Source of the DNA: Treponema sp.
GTDB taxonomy: Bacteria > Spirochaetota > Spirochaetia > Treponematales > Breznakiellaceae
Reading direction: 5' to 3'
Length of the DNA: 34,433 nt
Assembly: GCA_031276815.1 (NCBI GenBank)
Contig: JAISMJ010000104.1
Span: 1 to 34,433 of the forward strand
The notes beneath the pieces were generated by a model, which searched no databases, was not told the DNA's origin, and was given only the letters and a program-made list of their open reading frames with translations. Within the stretch, counting starts at the first letter, position 1, and each line of letters begins with the position of its first letter. Made by a program: the position numbers and the translations under genes. Positions 15,941 to 24,869 of this stretch are shown piece after piece.

Positions 15941-17941
15941 GCACGAAGTGTTCGTGCAATACTGCACGAACACCTTCAACAGCACTGTTGAAACACCTTC
16001 AACCGTGCTGTTGAAACACCTTCAACAACGCTGTTGGAACACCTTCAACAACGCTGTTGAAACACCTTCAACAATACTGCACGAACACTTTCAACAATAT
16101 CGCATGAACGCTTTAAGCAATATGGCATAAATACTTTAAGCAATATGGCATGAACACTTTAAGCAATATAGCATAAACACTTTAAGCAATATGGCATGAA
16201 TACTTTAAGCAATATAGCATGAATACTTTAAGCAATACGGCATGAATACTTTAAGCAATATAGCATGAATACTTTAAGCAATATGGCATGAATACTTTAA
16301 GCAATATAGCATGAATACTTTGAGCAATACGGTACGAACACTTTAAGCAATATAGCATGAATACTTTTAACAATATGGCACGAACACTTTAAGCAATACG
16401 GCATGAACACTTTCAAAAATGCTGTATAAACTAAGCAACACGGCATGAATACTTTAAGCAATATAGCATGAACGCTTTCAACAACATGGCATGAATACTT
16501 TAAGCAATATAGCATAAACACTTTCAACAAAATAGCATGAACACTTTAAGCAATACGGCATGAACGCTTTAAGCAACACCGCACGAATATTTAAGCAATA
16601 CAGCATGAACACTTTGTACAAGATTGCACGAACACTTTAAGGCAACACCACACGAATATTTAAGCAATATGGCACGAACACTTTTAACAATATAGCATAA
16701 ACACTTTAAGCAACACGGCATGAACGCTTTAAGCAATATAGCATGAATACTTTTACAATATGGCACGAACACTTTCAACAACATGGCATGAACGCTTTAA
16801 GCAATACGGCATGAACACTTTGTACAGTACGGCACGAACACTTTCAATAATATAGCATGAACATTTTAAGCAATATAGCATGAATACTTTCAACAACACT
16901 GCACGAACACTTTAAGCAATATGGCATGAACACTTTAAGCAATACGGCATGAACACTTTAAGCAATACGGCATGAACACTTTCAACAAAATAGCATGAAC
17001 ACTTTAAGCAATACGGCATGAATACTTTAAGCAATATAGCATGAATACTTTAAGCAAAATAGCATGAACACTTTAAGCAATACGGCATGAATACTTTAAG
17101 CAATATAGCATGAATACTTTGAGCAATACGGTACGAACACTTTAAGCAATACGGCATGAACACTTTGAGCAATATAGCATGAATACTTTAAGTAATATAA
17201 CATGAATACTTTGAGCAATACGGTACGAACACTTTAAGCAATACGGCATGAACGCTTTAAGCAATATGGCATGAATACTTTAAGCAATATAGCATGAATA
17301 CTTTAAGCAATACGGCATGAACACTTTCAAAAATGCTGTATAAACACTTTAAGCAACACCGCATGAACATTTTAAGTAACACGGCATGAATACTTTAAGC
17401 AATATAGTATGAATACTTTAAGCAATATGGCATGAACGCTTTCAAAAACGCTGTATAAAACTTTAAGCAACACCGCATGAATATTTTAAGTAACACGGCA
17501 TGAATACTTTAAGCAATATAGCATGAATACTTTCAACAACACTGCACGAACACTTTAAGCAATATAGCATGAATACTTTAAGCAATATAGCATGAATACT
17601 TTAAGCAATACGGCATGAACACTTTCAACAAAATAGCATGAACACTTTAAGCAATACGGCATGAACACTTTAAGCAATATAGCATGAACACTTTAAGCAA
17701 TACGGCATGAATACTTTGTACAACATGGCATGAACGCTTTAAGCAATACGGCATAAACACTTTGTGCAACACGGCACGAACACTTTCAACAATATAGCAC
17801 AGACATTTTAAGCAATATGGCATAAATACTTTAAGTAACATTGCATGAACACTTTAAGTAATATGGCATGAACACTTTAAGTAACATTGCATGAATACTT
17901 TCAACAATATAGCACAGACACTTTAAGCAATATGGCACGAA
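15941..17941 (-). repeat. 23-bp tandem repeat array B, about 87 units, opposite orientation
   Basis: The same 23-bp family as array A appears here inverted: on the + strand units read CTTTAAGCAATATAGCATG followed by AATA, or CTTTCAACAA types at the left end. The first units form an 11-bp inverted repeat (GTGTTCGTGCA-ATAC-TGCACGAACAC) where one A-oriented unit meets the B-oriented ones. The next five carry TTCAACA...TGTTGAA dyads like those at the end of array A. Toward the middle the units become more uniform (GCAATAYRGC cores). A few carry deletions, for example near 16430 and 17455. The five ORFs predicted here are by-products. Confidence 0.93.
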
Positions 17942-18046
17942 CCGTACGATAGGCTTCTGTCCGCTCGTTCAACAGACGGTTATACAAAAAGCGTCCGACC
18001 GTCTTGTTCAGAAACACACGCTGTTCGAGCCGGATATATGCTGACC
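17939..18046 (-). pseudogene. Remnant of an IS200/IS605-family tnpB (OrfB) N-terminus
   Basis: Reading the minus strand gives FLNKTVGRFLYNRLLNERT followed by EAYRTV, which matches the start of IS605-type TnpB proteins (pattern ...KTxGCxRFVYNRLLxERxEAY). Just upstream a second frame gives SIYPAR, the equivalent of the RIYP motif, so at least one frameshift is present. The remnant ends where array B begins, so no RuvC domain is left. It is a dead mobile-element fragment. Identification is by motif only. Confidence 0.5.
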
Positions 18047-18419
18047 TTCAAGACCCTTTATATGTTCATGTTGCATGTCTTATAACGCTTGTCTTTGTAA
18101 CATGAGCCATTGTTAGAACATAGCCCAGTGCGCCGTCCGCAGCGTAAGACGACCGCGTTTGCCTTTCTTCAGTATGCGTCAATGGCATTGTTTCCGCATA
18201 TCCACACATAGTTCATCCTCATCAGTATCCCATGCGATACTGATCGCAGCGTTTCCCTTTTTCAGACAAATAGCCGCGTTATAGGATTTCCTTCAAATAT
18301 GTTTTTCTAAAGCAAAGTAATGTAACCGGCTTTTACGGCGGTTGTTATCATTATAACGTCCGGTCCAGATGCGCTGGAGCCGGATCCTATACTAAACTTA
18401 TACCTAATAAGGAGGTTTT
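17942..18419. other. Intergenic region with decayed transposase traces, upstream of desulfoferrodoxin
   Basis: The left part contains a broken tnpB-like fragment. Further right, the minus strand around 18090-18180 encodes a short Cys- and Lys-rich stretch (NNGSCYKDKRYKTCN) that loosely recalls a transposase zinc-finger, which is weak evidence. A 9-bp hairpin (CCGGTCCAG / CTGGAGCCGG) at 18360-18383 lies just before TATACT, a possible -10 box for dfx. Confidence 0.4.
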
Positions 18420-18797
18420 ATGGCAAAACAATTTGATGTGTTCAAATGCGGCGTATGCGGCGCCGTAATTGAAGTATTACAGGGCAGCGGCTGCGATCCG
18501 GTATGCTGCGGACAGCCCATGCGGCATCTTACCGAAAACACAGTGGAGGCGGCGCAAGAAAAACACATTCCGGTCATTGAAAAAATTGACGGCGGCTACA
18601 AGGTGTCCGTCGGATCGGTAACGCACCCTATGGAAGAAAAGCATTATATTGCATGGATAGAATTGCTGGCGGATGGCGTCTCGTACAAAAGGCTCCTGAA
18701 AGCCGGCGAAAAACCGGAAGCGGTGTTTGCGGTAGACGCGGCACACGTTGCCGCCCGTGAATATTGCACCCTGCATGGACTGTGGAGCGCGCGTTAG
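18420..18797 (+). CDS. dfx: Desulfoferrodoxin (2Fe superoxide reductase)
   Basis: This 125-aa cytosolic enzyme reduces superoxide to peroxide without making oxygen, a hallmark of anaerobes. The N-terminal desulforedoxin domain has all four iron ligands (C10, C13, C29, C30). The catalytic domain has EKHIP (E47, K48, H49), H69, H75, C116 and H119, completing the His4-Cys site. The Shine-Dalgarno AGGAGG is strong. Rubredoxin, its usual electron donor, is the next gene. Confidence 0.95.
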   Translation: MAKQFDVFKCGVCGAVIEVLQGSGCDPVCCGQPMRHLTENTVEAAQEKHIPVIEKIDGGYKVSVGSVTHPMEEKHYIAWIELLADGVSYKRLLKAGEKPEAVFAVDAAHVAAREYCTLHGLWSAR

Positions 18798-18876
18798 TAC
18801 GCGCAGTGATGAACGCGGCGGATCGCATGTATAAAGCGAAGGAAGCGCGAGTACAGAGACGCCGCTGATGAGAAGG

Positions 18877-18902
18877 GTATACCGGCGTTCACGCCGGTAT
18901 AC
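18877..18902. terminator. Likely terminator of desulfoferrodoxin
   Basis: A 12-bp inverted repeat with GC core lies 80 bp after the dfx stop. No U-tract follows (ATATACTATAG), so it could be partial termination that still allows read-through into rubredoxin. Confidence 0.5.
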
Positions 18903-18917
18903 ATATACTATAGCCGT

Positions 18918-18954
18918 ATGAGACCTAGTGGTCTCATATGAGACCTAGCGGTCT
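18918..18954. promoter_or_regulatory. Tandem palindromes, possible operator
   Basis: Two adjacent palindromes share the core GAGACCTAG-Y-GGTCT, 20 bp apart. Spacing near two helical turns and similar sequence suggest binding of a dimeric regulator controlling the rubredoxin/RND unit, perhaps redox-responsive. This is inferred from layout only. Confidence 0.35.
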
Positions 18955-19120
18955 GAGACCAATGCCCGCCGTTGGCGGGAAGCCTGCGAATACGTTGGCG
19001 CTAACCGCCGTCATTGCCGGCGGCGAAACCAACGGAGAAGAAGCAGGAAATAATACGCTGCAAACCGCTCCTCTGAAAGAGCGAGTAGGTTTGAGTACGT
19101 TTATAAGGCAGGTTACTATT

Positions 19121-19282
19121 ATGAAGAAATATGTATGTGATTTATGCGGATATATTTACGATCCGCAAAAAGGCGATCCTGACAGCGGGATCAAACCCGG
19201 AACAGCTTTTGAAGATATACCGGACAATTGGGCTTGCCCCGGGTGCGGCGTGGGAAAAGACAGTTTCTCACCGATTGACTGA
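19121..19282 (+). CDS. Rubredoxin
   Basis: The 53-aa electron carrier starts at [14 protein letters not shown], the standard rubredoxin N-terminus. The 61 extra residues in the ORF track cover the non-coding dyads. Iron ligands C6, C9, C39 and C42 are present in CxxCG and CPGCG. AAGGCAGG precedes the start. It most likely passes electrons to desulfoferrodoxin. The RND pump begins 8 nt after its stop. Confidence 0.95.
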   Translation: MKKYVCDLCGYIYDPQKGDPDSGIKPGTAFEDIPDNWACPGCGVGKDSFSPID

Positions 19283-19289
19283 CGGTTAA

Positions 19290-22200
19290 ATGAACATAGC
19301 TGGTTATTCGGTAAAACATCCGGTAACAATCATTGTTCTCTATGCCCTCTTTATGGGCATAGCGGCAACGCTGGTACCAAACATCGCGGTTGATCTGTAC
19401 CCTTCCGCGGAATCTCCCGTCCTGTCCGTATATACGAGTTTTCCCGGGGCGGGACCTGCGGATGTGGAACGAAACCTTACCATACCCTTGGAGCGCGCGC
19501 TCGCCGCTTCACGGGGGCTTACAGACATGACCAGCAGCTCCTCGTTTGAAAGCAGCAACATTAACTTGTCTTTTGCGTACGGTACGGATATGGACAAGGC
19601 AATGAACGATACTCAAACCTTGTTGAATCGTACGGCAAGCCGTCTGCCGGATGATGCCGGTACTCCGACAGTGAGGCGCTTTGATATGTCGGCAATGCCC
19701 ATCATGCGGCTGGTAGTACAGGGAAACTATCCGCCCGACCAACTGAGGCTCTTTGCGGAAAACGAGATACTCCCAAGCGTCCAGCGTATCGGCGGCGTAG
19801 CTTCCGCAGCCGTTACGGGCGGCACCACCCAGCTCGTAAAGGTGGCGGTTTCCCAGAACAGGCTCGCGGCGTTCAACCTCACATTGAGCGATGTCAGCGC
19901 CGCTTTGAGAGGGCAGAGTATCCTTTCTTCCGGTGGAAACCTGCGGCGCGGGAATCGGGAGTACCAGCTTCTTACAACACAAGAGCTTAAGGACGTTGAG
20001 CAGATAAAACGGCTCGTGGTAAAGACCATATCGCTCCCTTCAAGCAGCGGACAACCGAACCGCTCTAACGTGGCGCGGCTTGAGGACATTGCCGATGTGA
20101 GCGTGTCGTACAACGAAGATGCGGCGCGTGTGTCGGTAAACGGGCAAAACGGCATCTATATACAGGTAACAAGCGAAAGCGACAGTAATCAAGTACGCGT
20201 AGCCCAGGGCGTACGCGCCGCGCTTGAGGAGATAAACAAGGGCTTGCCCCAAGGCGTCTCCTTGAGCGTACTTTCTGATAATACGTCGCTTATCAACGCA
20301 ACGCTTAATCAGGTGTATAAAAACGCCTTTGAGGGCGCTATCCTCGCCATGCTCGTTATCTTCATCTTTCTGCGTAATATAAAAGGGACGATTATCATAG
20401 GGCTTTCCATACCTATATCGATCCTTTTGACGCTCATGCTTATGACCACATTCGGGCTGACGCTCAACCTTCTGACCATGACGGGTCTCATACTCGGTCT
20501 TGGCATGACCGTGGATGCGTCTATTGTTATTCTTGATAATATCCACAAGTACCGGCTGCGGGGCGCAAAAAGTGAAATCGCCGCTATTCTTGGCAGCCGC
20601 GAGATGCTTAGGGCTATCGTTACGTCAACCACGACGACCTTGTGCGTGTTTATCCCGCTTATTATTTGGAAGAATAACCTTGAAGACATGGGACAGCTTT
20701 TCAGCGATCTGATTTTCACGGTAGTGTTCTCCCTTGTCTGTTCGCTTGTGGTGGCGGTTACGCTGGTACCCGCGCTCTGCGGCTCTATCATGCGCCTTGA
20801 TACCCGTATGCAGAAGCCGCTGCGCTTCAAGTGGATGAGCGCCATTGACGACGGTATGGAAAAGGTGTTTACCGCTATTGACAACGCCTATTCGCTCGCC
20901 ATTGATTACTGTCTCGCCCACCGGTTCTTGGTGCTTGCGCTGGTGCTGGCGATCCTCGTCTTTTCGTTCATGCAGTTCAGCGGAATCGGTATGAATATGT
21001 TTATCCGCTCCCGCGTTGACGATACGGTATCTTTGAGCGTTTCCATGCCCCAAGGCACACCGGTTGACGTTATGGACAATACGCTGAAAGCCTTGGAAAA
21101 ACTCATTAAAGAGCAAGTAACGAACTACCGGAACATCATTCTTACCGCACAACGGGGCGGCAGTGGAAATATCCAGATAACCCTGCCGCCGCCTGCGGAG
21201 CAGACCGATACGCCGAATGATATTATCAACAGGCTTACCCCGTCTCTCAATAATCTGCCGGGTATACAAGCCTCGTTCCGCGCGGGGCGCTCTATGGGCA
21301 GCGCATCGGCGGTTGATATTACGCTTACCTCACGGGATGCGGACGAACTCATGATCGCCGCCGAAGAAATAAGGGGTATCATGGCGCAGTACTTACCTGA
21401 AATTGAGAATCCGGCTATCAATATCAATGAAGGCGCCCCGCAGCTGTTGATAGAAATCGATCGTGAACGGGCAAGCGCGTTGGGCGTGTCCCTTTCCGCC
21501 ATTGCAAGCGAAATCCGCGCAGCGGTAGACGGAACAACGGCTACAACTATCATACAGGGGGACAGGAGCATCAATGTAAACGTGGTGCTGCGGGACAAAG
21601 ACCGGCGAGGGCTGCCGAATATTGACGCGCTTTTTGTGATGAGCCGAAATGGTAATCGCATAAGCCTCGGCAACTTTGCCCGTATTACAGAAAGCCGCTC
21701 CCCTTCTTCTATCCGTCGTGAGAATCAGGAACGGGTTGTTCGGGTTTCGGGCGAATTATCCGGCGGCATTGCCGCAACCGAAATGCAGCGGCGGCTTGAA
21801 GATGTAGTAAAGGATCGCTATGTGCCGCATGAGGGCGTTACCGTGAGATATGCGGGAGAGGCGGAGCAGATACGCGCCTATACCAACAAGTTCCTTTTTA
21901 TTATAGCGGCGGCTATCTTCATGGTGTTCGGTCTCATGGCAAGCCAATTTGAATCCTTTGTAGATCCCCTCATCATTTTCTTCTCAATTCCGCTCCTTTT
22001 TATCGGCGTGATCTGGATATACAAGATAGGCAATGAAGCTATGTCTGTGTTCTCTGCGGTGGGCGTCGTGGCGCTGGTCGGCGTGGTGGTGAATAACAGC
22101 ATCGTGCTGGTGGACTACACCAACACCCTGCGTTCACGGGGCTATGCCCTGCGTGAAGCCTGCATTGAAGCCGGACGCAACCGGCTTCGTCCTATCATGA

Positions 22201-22415
22201 TGACGGGTCTTACAACCATTCTTGGCATGATACCCATAGCTTTCTTTCCGGGGCAAGGCGCCGACACCATTCAGCCCATCGGCAAAACGTTTGTAGGCGG
22301 GCTTTCTGTGAGTTTCTTTATGACCTTACTGGTTACGCCCATCATGTATTCGCTCTTAAACGCCCGCAGCGAGCGAAAACGGAATAAGAATAAAACGGTT
22401 CACGCAACAATTTGA
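19290..22415 (+). CDS. RND-family efflux transporter (AcrB/HAE type)
   Basis: This 1041-aa inner-membrane pump has the full RND layout: TM1, a large periplasmic loop (PNIAVDLYPSAESPVLSVY...), TM2-6 from about residue 340, TM7, a second loop, and TM8-12 from about 870. In TM4 the sequence is GMTVDASIVILDN, so one of the two proton-relay aspartates of AcrB is replaced by Ala. In TM10 the relay lysine is absent (VVNNSIVLVDY). It may therefore belong to the HAE2-like or an ion-coupled variant. No membrane-fusion or outer-membrane partner is nearby. The start has a weak Shine-Dalgarno and may depend on coupling to rubredoxin. Confidence 0.9.
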   Translation: MNIAGYSVKHPVTIIVLYALFMGIAATLVPNIAVDLYPSAESPVLSVYTSFPGAGPADVERNLTIPLERALAASRGLTDMTSSSSFESSNINLSFAYGTDMDKAMNDTQTLLNRTASRLPDDAGTPTVRRFDMSAMPIMRLVVQGNYPPDQLRLFAENEILPSVQRIGGVASAAVTGGTTQLVKVAVSQNRLAAFNLTLSDVSAALRGQSILSSGGNLRRGNREYQLLTTQELKDVEQIKRLVVKTISLPSSSGQPNRSNVARLEDIADVSVSYNEDAARVSVNGQNGIYIQVTSESDSNQVRVAQGVRAALEEINKGLPQGVSLSVLSDNTSLINATLNQVYKNAFEGAILAMLVIFIFLRNIKGTIIIGLSIPISILLTLMLMTTFGLTLNLLTMTGLILGLGMTVDASIVILDNIHKYRLRGAKSEIAAILGSREMLRAIVTSTTTTLCVFIPLIIWKNNLEDMGQLFSDLIFTVVFSLVCSLVVAVTLVPALCGSIMRLDTRMQKPLRFKWMSAIDDGMEKVFTAIDNAYSLAIDYCLAHRFLVLALVLAILVFSFMQFSGIGMNMFIRSRVDDTVSLSVSMPQGTPVDVMDNTLKALEKLIKEQVTNYRNIILTAQRGGSGNIQITLPPPAEQTDTPNDIINRLTPSLNNLPGIQASFRAGRSMGSASAVDITLTSRDADELMIAAEEIRGIMAQYLPEIENPAININEGAPQLLIEIDRERASALGVSLSAIASEIRAAVDGTTATTIIQGDRSINVNVVLRDKDRRGLPNIDALFVMSRNGNRISLGNFARITESRSPSSIRRENQERVVRVSGELSGGIAATEMQRRLEDVVKDRYVPHEGVTVRYAGEAEQIRAYTNKFLFIIAAAIFMVFGLMASQFESFVDPLIIFFSIPLLFIGVIWIYKIGNEAMSVFSAVGVVALVGVVVNNSIVLVDYTNTLRSRGYALREACIEAGRNRLRPIMMTGLTTILGMIPIAFFPGQGADTIQPIGKTFVGGLSVSFFMTLLVTPIMYSLLNARSERKRNKNKTVHATI

Positions 22416-22489
22416 TATTCCCTTCATACTAATAAAAGGATATGGGAACTGCCCCTGAAACGCCCCGTCTTTCACACCAAAACGCCATA

Positions 22490-22517
22490 AAAAAAGCCGT
22501 CAATTGACGGCTTTTTT
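22490..22517. terminator. Bidirectional intrinsic terminator between RND pump and flagellin
   Basis: AAAAAAGCCGTCAA and TTGACGGCTTTTTT form a perfect 14-bp palindrome, with a U-tract on both strands. It ends both the RND transcript and the leftward flagellin transcript. Confidence 0.92.
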
Positions 22518-22559
22518 GATTTAACGGCTGCTGAATTACAACGATGCGTATGTGGCTTA

Positions 22560-23426
22560 TTATTGGAGAAGCTGCAATACTGACTGGCTGCGCTGATTTG
22601 CCTGTGCGAGCATGGCTGTTCCGGATTGGCTGAGTATTTGATTTTTAGTATACCCAACCATTTCGTTAGCCATATTGGTATCGCGAATACGCGATTCAGA
22701 AGCCTGCATGTTTTCCGCTCCAATGTCTATACCGCGAATAGCATGTTCCAGCCTGTTCTGGTATGCGCCGAGGTCCGCGCGTTGTTTGCTCACTTTCTTC
22801 AGGGCTTCATCCAGGGTTCCAAGAGCGTTGTTTGCGGAATCAGCTTTGTCCAGCATAACATTGAAGGAACCATCGCTCACGTTGCGGATGTTAAGACCGC
22901 CGGCAGACATATTGCTGATGAAAATCTGTTCTCGCTGATCCATGTTCGCGCCGATATGTACCCACATAGACGCCGTCGCGGTAGCCGTTTGATCTCCGGC
23001 GCGGGCAAACCGTCCGGTGAGCATATTCATACCGTTGAACTGGGCATGTGATGCAATACGGTCGATTTCATCGATCAAAGCGGAAACTTCCACTTGAATC
23101 TGTTCACGATCATCCGCTGTATAAATACCATTTGAAGACTGTACCGCCAACTCACGGAGGCGTTGCAGAATATCCTGCGTTTCCTGAAGATAGCCCTCCG
23201 TAACTTGGATAAAAGAAATGCCGTTTTGGGCATTTAAAGAAGCCACATTCAAACCGCGTATTTGACTACGCAGTTTCTCGGAAACAGCGAGACCTGAAGC
23301 GTCATCGCTCGCACGATTGATGCGTAAGCCGCTTGATAGCTTTTCCATATTTTTATCCATATATGACTGGGTAACTCTAAGGGACCTATCAGCAAACATT
23401 GCGCTCAAATTGTGATTAATAATCAT
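22560..23426 (-). CDS. flaB: Flagellin, core filament protein FlaB
   Basis: This 288-aa periplasmic flagellar core protein starts [20 protein letters not shown], the spirochaete FlaB N-terminus, with [20 protein letters not shown] typical of the D0/D1 helices. It ends in the C-terminal D0 helix [20 protein letters not shown]. The short central region (about 135-185) fits treponemal FlaB size. There is no signal peptide because export is by the flagellar secretion system. AAAGGAG precedes the ATG. Transcription is from a sigma-28 promoter just upstream. Confidence 0.97.
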   Translation of the reverse strand: MIINHNLSAMFADRSLRVTQSYMDKNMEKLSSGLRINRASDDASGLAVSEKLRSQIRGLNVASLNAQNGISFIQVTEGYLQETQDILQRLRELAVQSSNGIYTADDREQIQVEVSALIDEIDRIASHAQFNGMNMLTGRFARAGDQTATATASMWVHIGANMDQREQIFISNMSAGGLNIRNVSDGSFNVMLDKADSANNALGTLDEALKKVSKQRADLGAYQNRLEHAIRGIDIGAENMQASESRIRDTNMANEMVGYTKNQILSQSGTAMLAQANQRSQSVLQLLQ

Positions 23427-23511
23427 ATTTCACTCCTTTGGGTGTTTAAGACGTTCCCGCCCCTATGGCGGCATACGTCTCGGCATCCTTGCCAGAAATA
23501 TTCTTTTATAA

Positions 23512-23538
23512 TTATCGGCGTTTTCAAAACGGGCTTTA
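23512..23538 (-). promoter_or_regulatory. Sigma-28 (FliA) promoter of flaB
   Basis: On the minus strand TAAA is followed by exactly 15 bp and then GCCGATAA, an exact match to the sigma-28 consensus. The predicted start near 23505 gives a leader of about 80 nt, which contains a CCGCC/GGCGG hairpin near 23458-23472 nested inside GACGT/ACGTC. The promoter lies within 35 bp of the rnhB stop. Confidence 0.9.
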
Positions 23539-23543
23539 TCGAT

Positions 23544-24143
23544 TTAATCGAGAATTTGGTATGGGACAGTGAATGTTTTCCGCTGAATAGGAGACTGACC
23601 GTATTGAAGAATACGCTCGCAATGCAGCTTTGTAGCATAGCCTTTGTGCCGATCATAACCATAATGCGGGTATTGTTTTGCGTACTCCTCCATAACGCGG
23701 TCGCGCGCCTCCTTTGCAAGGATCGACGCAGCCATCACTTGGGGAATAGCGCTGTCCGCCTTTACCTGCGCGCGCGCCGGTACGCCGTATTCGGCAATAT
23801 CGGGCGTGTAGCATCCGTCAACGATAACCTCGTCAATCTGCCGCCGCTTTTCAACCGGAATCGCTTCAAAGGCGCGTTTCATGGCAAGCAGACTCGCCTT
23901 CAATATGTTAAGCGTGTCTATTTCCTCATGAGACGCCCAACCGATGCCATATACGGTACACGCCGTTGAACCGTTTGCGGCGCTTTCGTACAACAATGCA
24001 GCGGCGGCTCTGCGTTGATTCTTAGTGAGTTTTTTAGAATCATTGAGGCATAGTACCGGAAAATCATCAGACAAAATCACCGCAGCGGCGCATACTGGTC
24101 CCGCCAGGGGTCCGCGTCCCGCTTCATCAATACCGCATATCAT
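23544..24143 (-). CDS. rnhB: Ribonuclease HII
   Basis: This 199-aa enzyme cleaves RNA in RNA/DNA hybrids and removes single ribonucleotides from DNA. GIDEAGRGPLAGPV is the type 2 RNase H signature. The four metal-binding acids are D6, E7, D109 (VIVDG) and D130 (VKADS). A GGAGGG precedes the start. It lies directly upstream of flaB on the same strand, but flaB has its own promoter. Confidence 0.95.
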   Translation of the reverse strand: MICGIDEAGRGPLAGPVCAAAVILSDDFPVLCLNDSKKLTKNQRRAAAALLYESAANGSTACTVYGIGWASHEEIDTLNILKASLLAMKRAFEAIPVEKRRQIDEVIVDGCYTPDIAEYGVPARAQVKADSAIPQVMAASILAKEARDRVMEEYAKQYPHYGYDRHKGYATKLHCERILQYGQSPIQRKTFTVPYQILD

Positions 24144-24834
24144 GAAGTCCCTCCTTTATGCAGCCATTTTCATCTTTTTGAGCGGTCTTTGGGGCTAACG
24201 CTGCAACATCCCGCGCTCCCTCTCAAAGCGGCTGTTTTATTTCAATCTATACTATCAGCTTTTATCAAGAAAAGCAATGAAAGGCAGCGAATGAATTCGC
24301 AATGTCCCCTTATAGGAGTGCAAAAAGGAAACGCAGGCGCTTTGTGACAAGCATGGTTCAAAGCGCTCGTTGTTTTATAGGTCTTGCGCGGGTCTTTTAT
24401 GTCCATAAGTAGTTAAAATACATATATCTATACTCTCTTGTCAAGGCTTATTGCACTCTGTTGTTACCTGCGTTTGCGGCATTGGCAGGCGGATCGAGCA
24501 TATATTTCCAGTATGGCTTACAGACTATAGCGAATGGGTCGCTGGCTATAGCGAATGAGCCGCTGGCTATAGCGAATGCGCCATTGGCTATAGCGAATGC
24601 GCCGTTGGCTATAGCCTATACCGGCGTATTTTGAGAATATGGAAGGAACGGAACGCCTGTGTTCGTCACGTCTTATGTCCCTCTGTTGGTACGTATCTGT
24701 ATCGTTGCGCCTTATATCCACAAGCCTAAAGGCTTGGGCTTTACGGCGACCTTTTGTAAATTATACGAAAGAGAATAATTGTGAAAAAAGTAAAAAATAA
24801 GTATTGATACCCTTGTTTAACAGCGTGCGTCCGG
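24144..24834. other. Intergenic region between rnhB and oppB
   Basis: It contains a GCGCTTTG/CAAAGCGC hairpin (24337-24366) followed by a T-rich stretch, the 21-bp repeats at 24526-24609, and a small CAAGCC-TAAA-GGCTTG hairpin near 24720-24735. No protein or RNA gene is recognisable. Confidence 0.4.
24526..24609. repeat. 21-bp tandem repeat, four units
   Basis: Four units of TATAGCGAATGNGYCRYTGG followed by C occur in a row, and a fifth partial unit begins at 24610. Read on the minus strand they give the heptad IRYSQRP-like motif of ORF 24518..24721, which I do not accept as a gene. The period equals that of the array at 4091-4216, but the sequence is unrelated. Confidence 0.8.
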
Positions 24835-24863
24835 TAGACAAAGCGTTCAAGAAACGGTACAAT
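24835..24863 (+). promoter_or_regulatory. Candidate promoter of the opp operon, implying a leaderless start
   Basis: TAGACA at 24835-24840 and TACAAT at 24858-24863 are 17 bp apart. Transcription would begin at or next to the oppB ATG at 24870. No Shine-Dalgarno precedes that ATG, which is consistent with a leaderless message, though the match may be chance. Confidence 0.4.
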
Positions 24864-24869
24864 AAGTAT

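Larger units (their letters stand above)
18798..19120. other. Region between dfx and rubredoxin with four successive dyads
   Basis: GTATACCGGCGT-TC-ACGCCGGTATAC (18877-18902) is likely the dfx terminator. Next come ATGAGACC-TAGT-GGTCTCAT (18918-18937), AGACC-TAGC-GGTCT (18941-18954) and CCCGCC-GTT-GGCGGG (18965-18979). GAGACC appears three times. The middle pair looks like tandem operator half-sites or short repeats more than terminators. Confidence 0.5.

Noticed and set aside
15813-16130. 105-aa ORF running into array B
   Set aside because: Half of it is repeat sequence, and the rest has no start signal or recognisable domain.
16297-17841. Cysteine-rich ORFs in array B (77, 71 and 64 aa) and similar ORFs in array A
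   Set aside because: They are repeat translations. The 23-bp period rotates all frames, stops are avoided only by chance substitutions, and there are no ribosome-binding sites.
13029-17941. CRISPR arrays, because of the many short repeats starting GTTGAAA
   Set aside because: Units follow each other directly with a 23-bp period, have no unique spacers and no cas genes nearby.
18938-19120. N-terminal extension of rubredoxin
   Set aside because: The stretch is made of intergenic dyads; the MKKYVC start has its own ribosome-binding site.
24518-24721. 67-aa ORF with YSQRRIRYSQ repeats
   Set aside because: A translation of the 21-bp tandem repeat without a ribosome-binding site.
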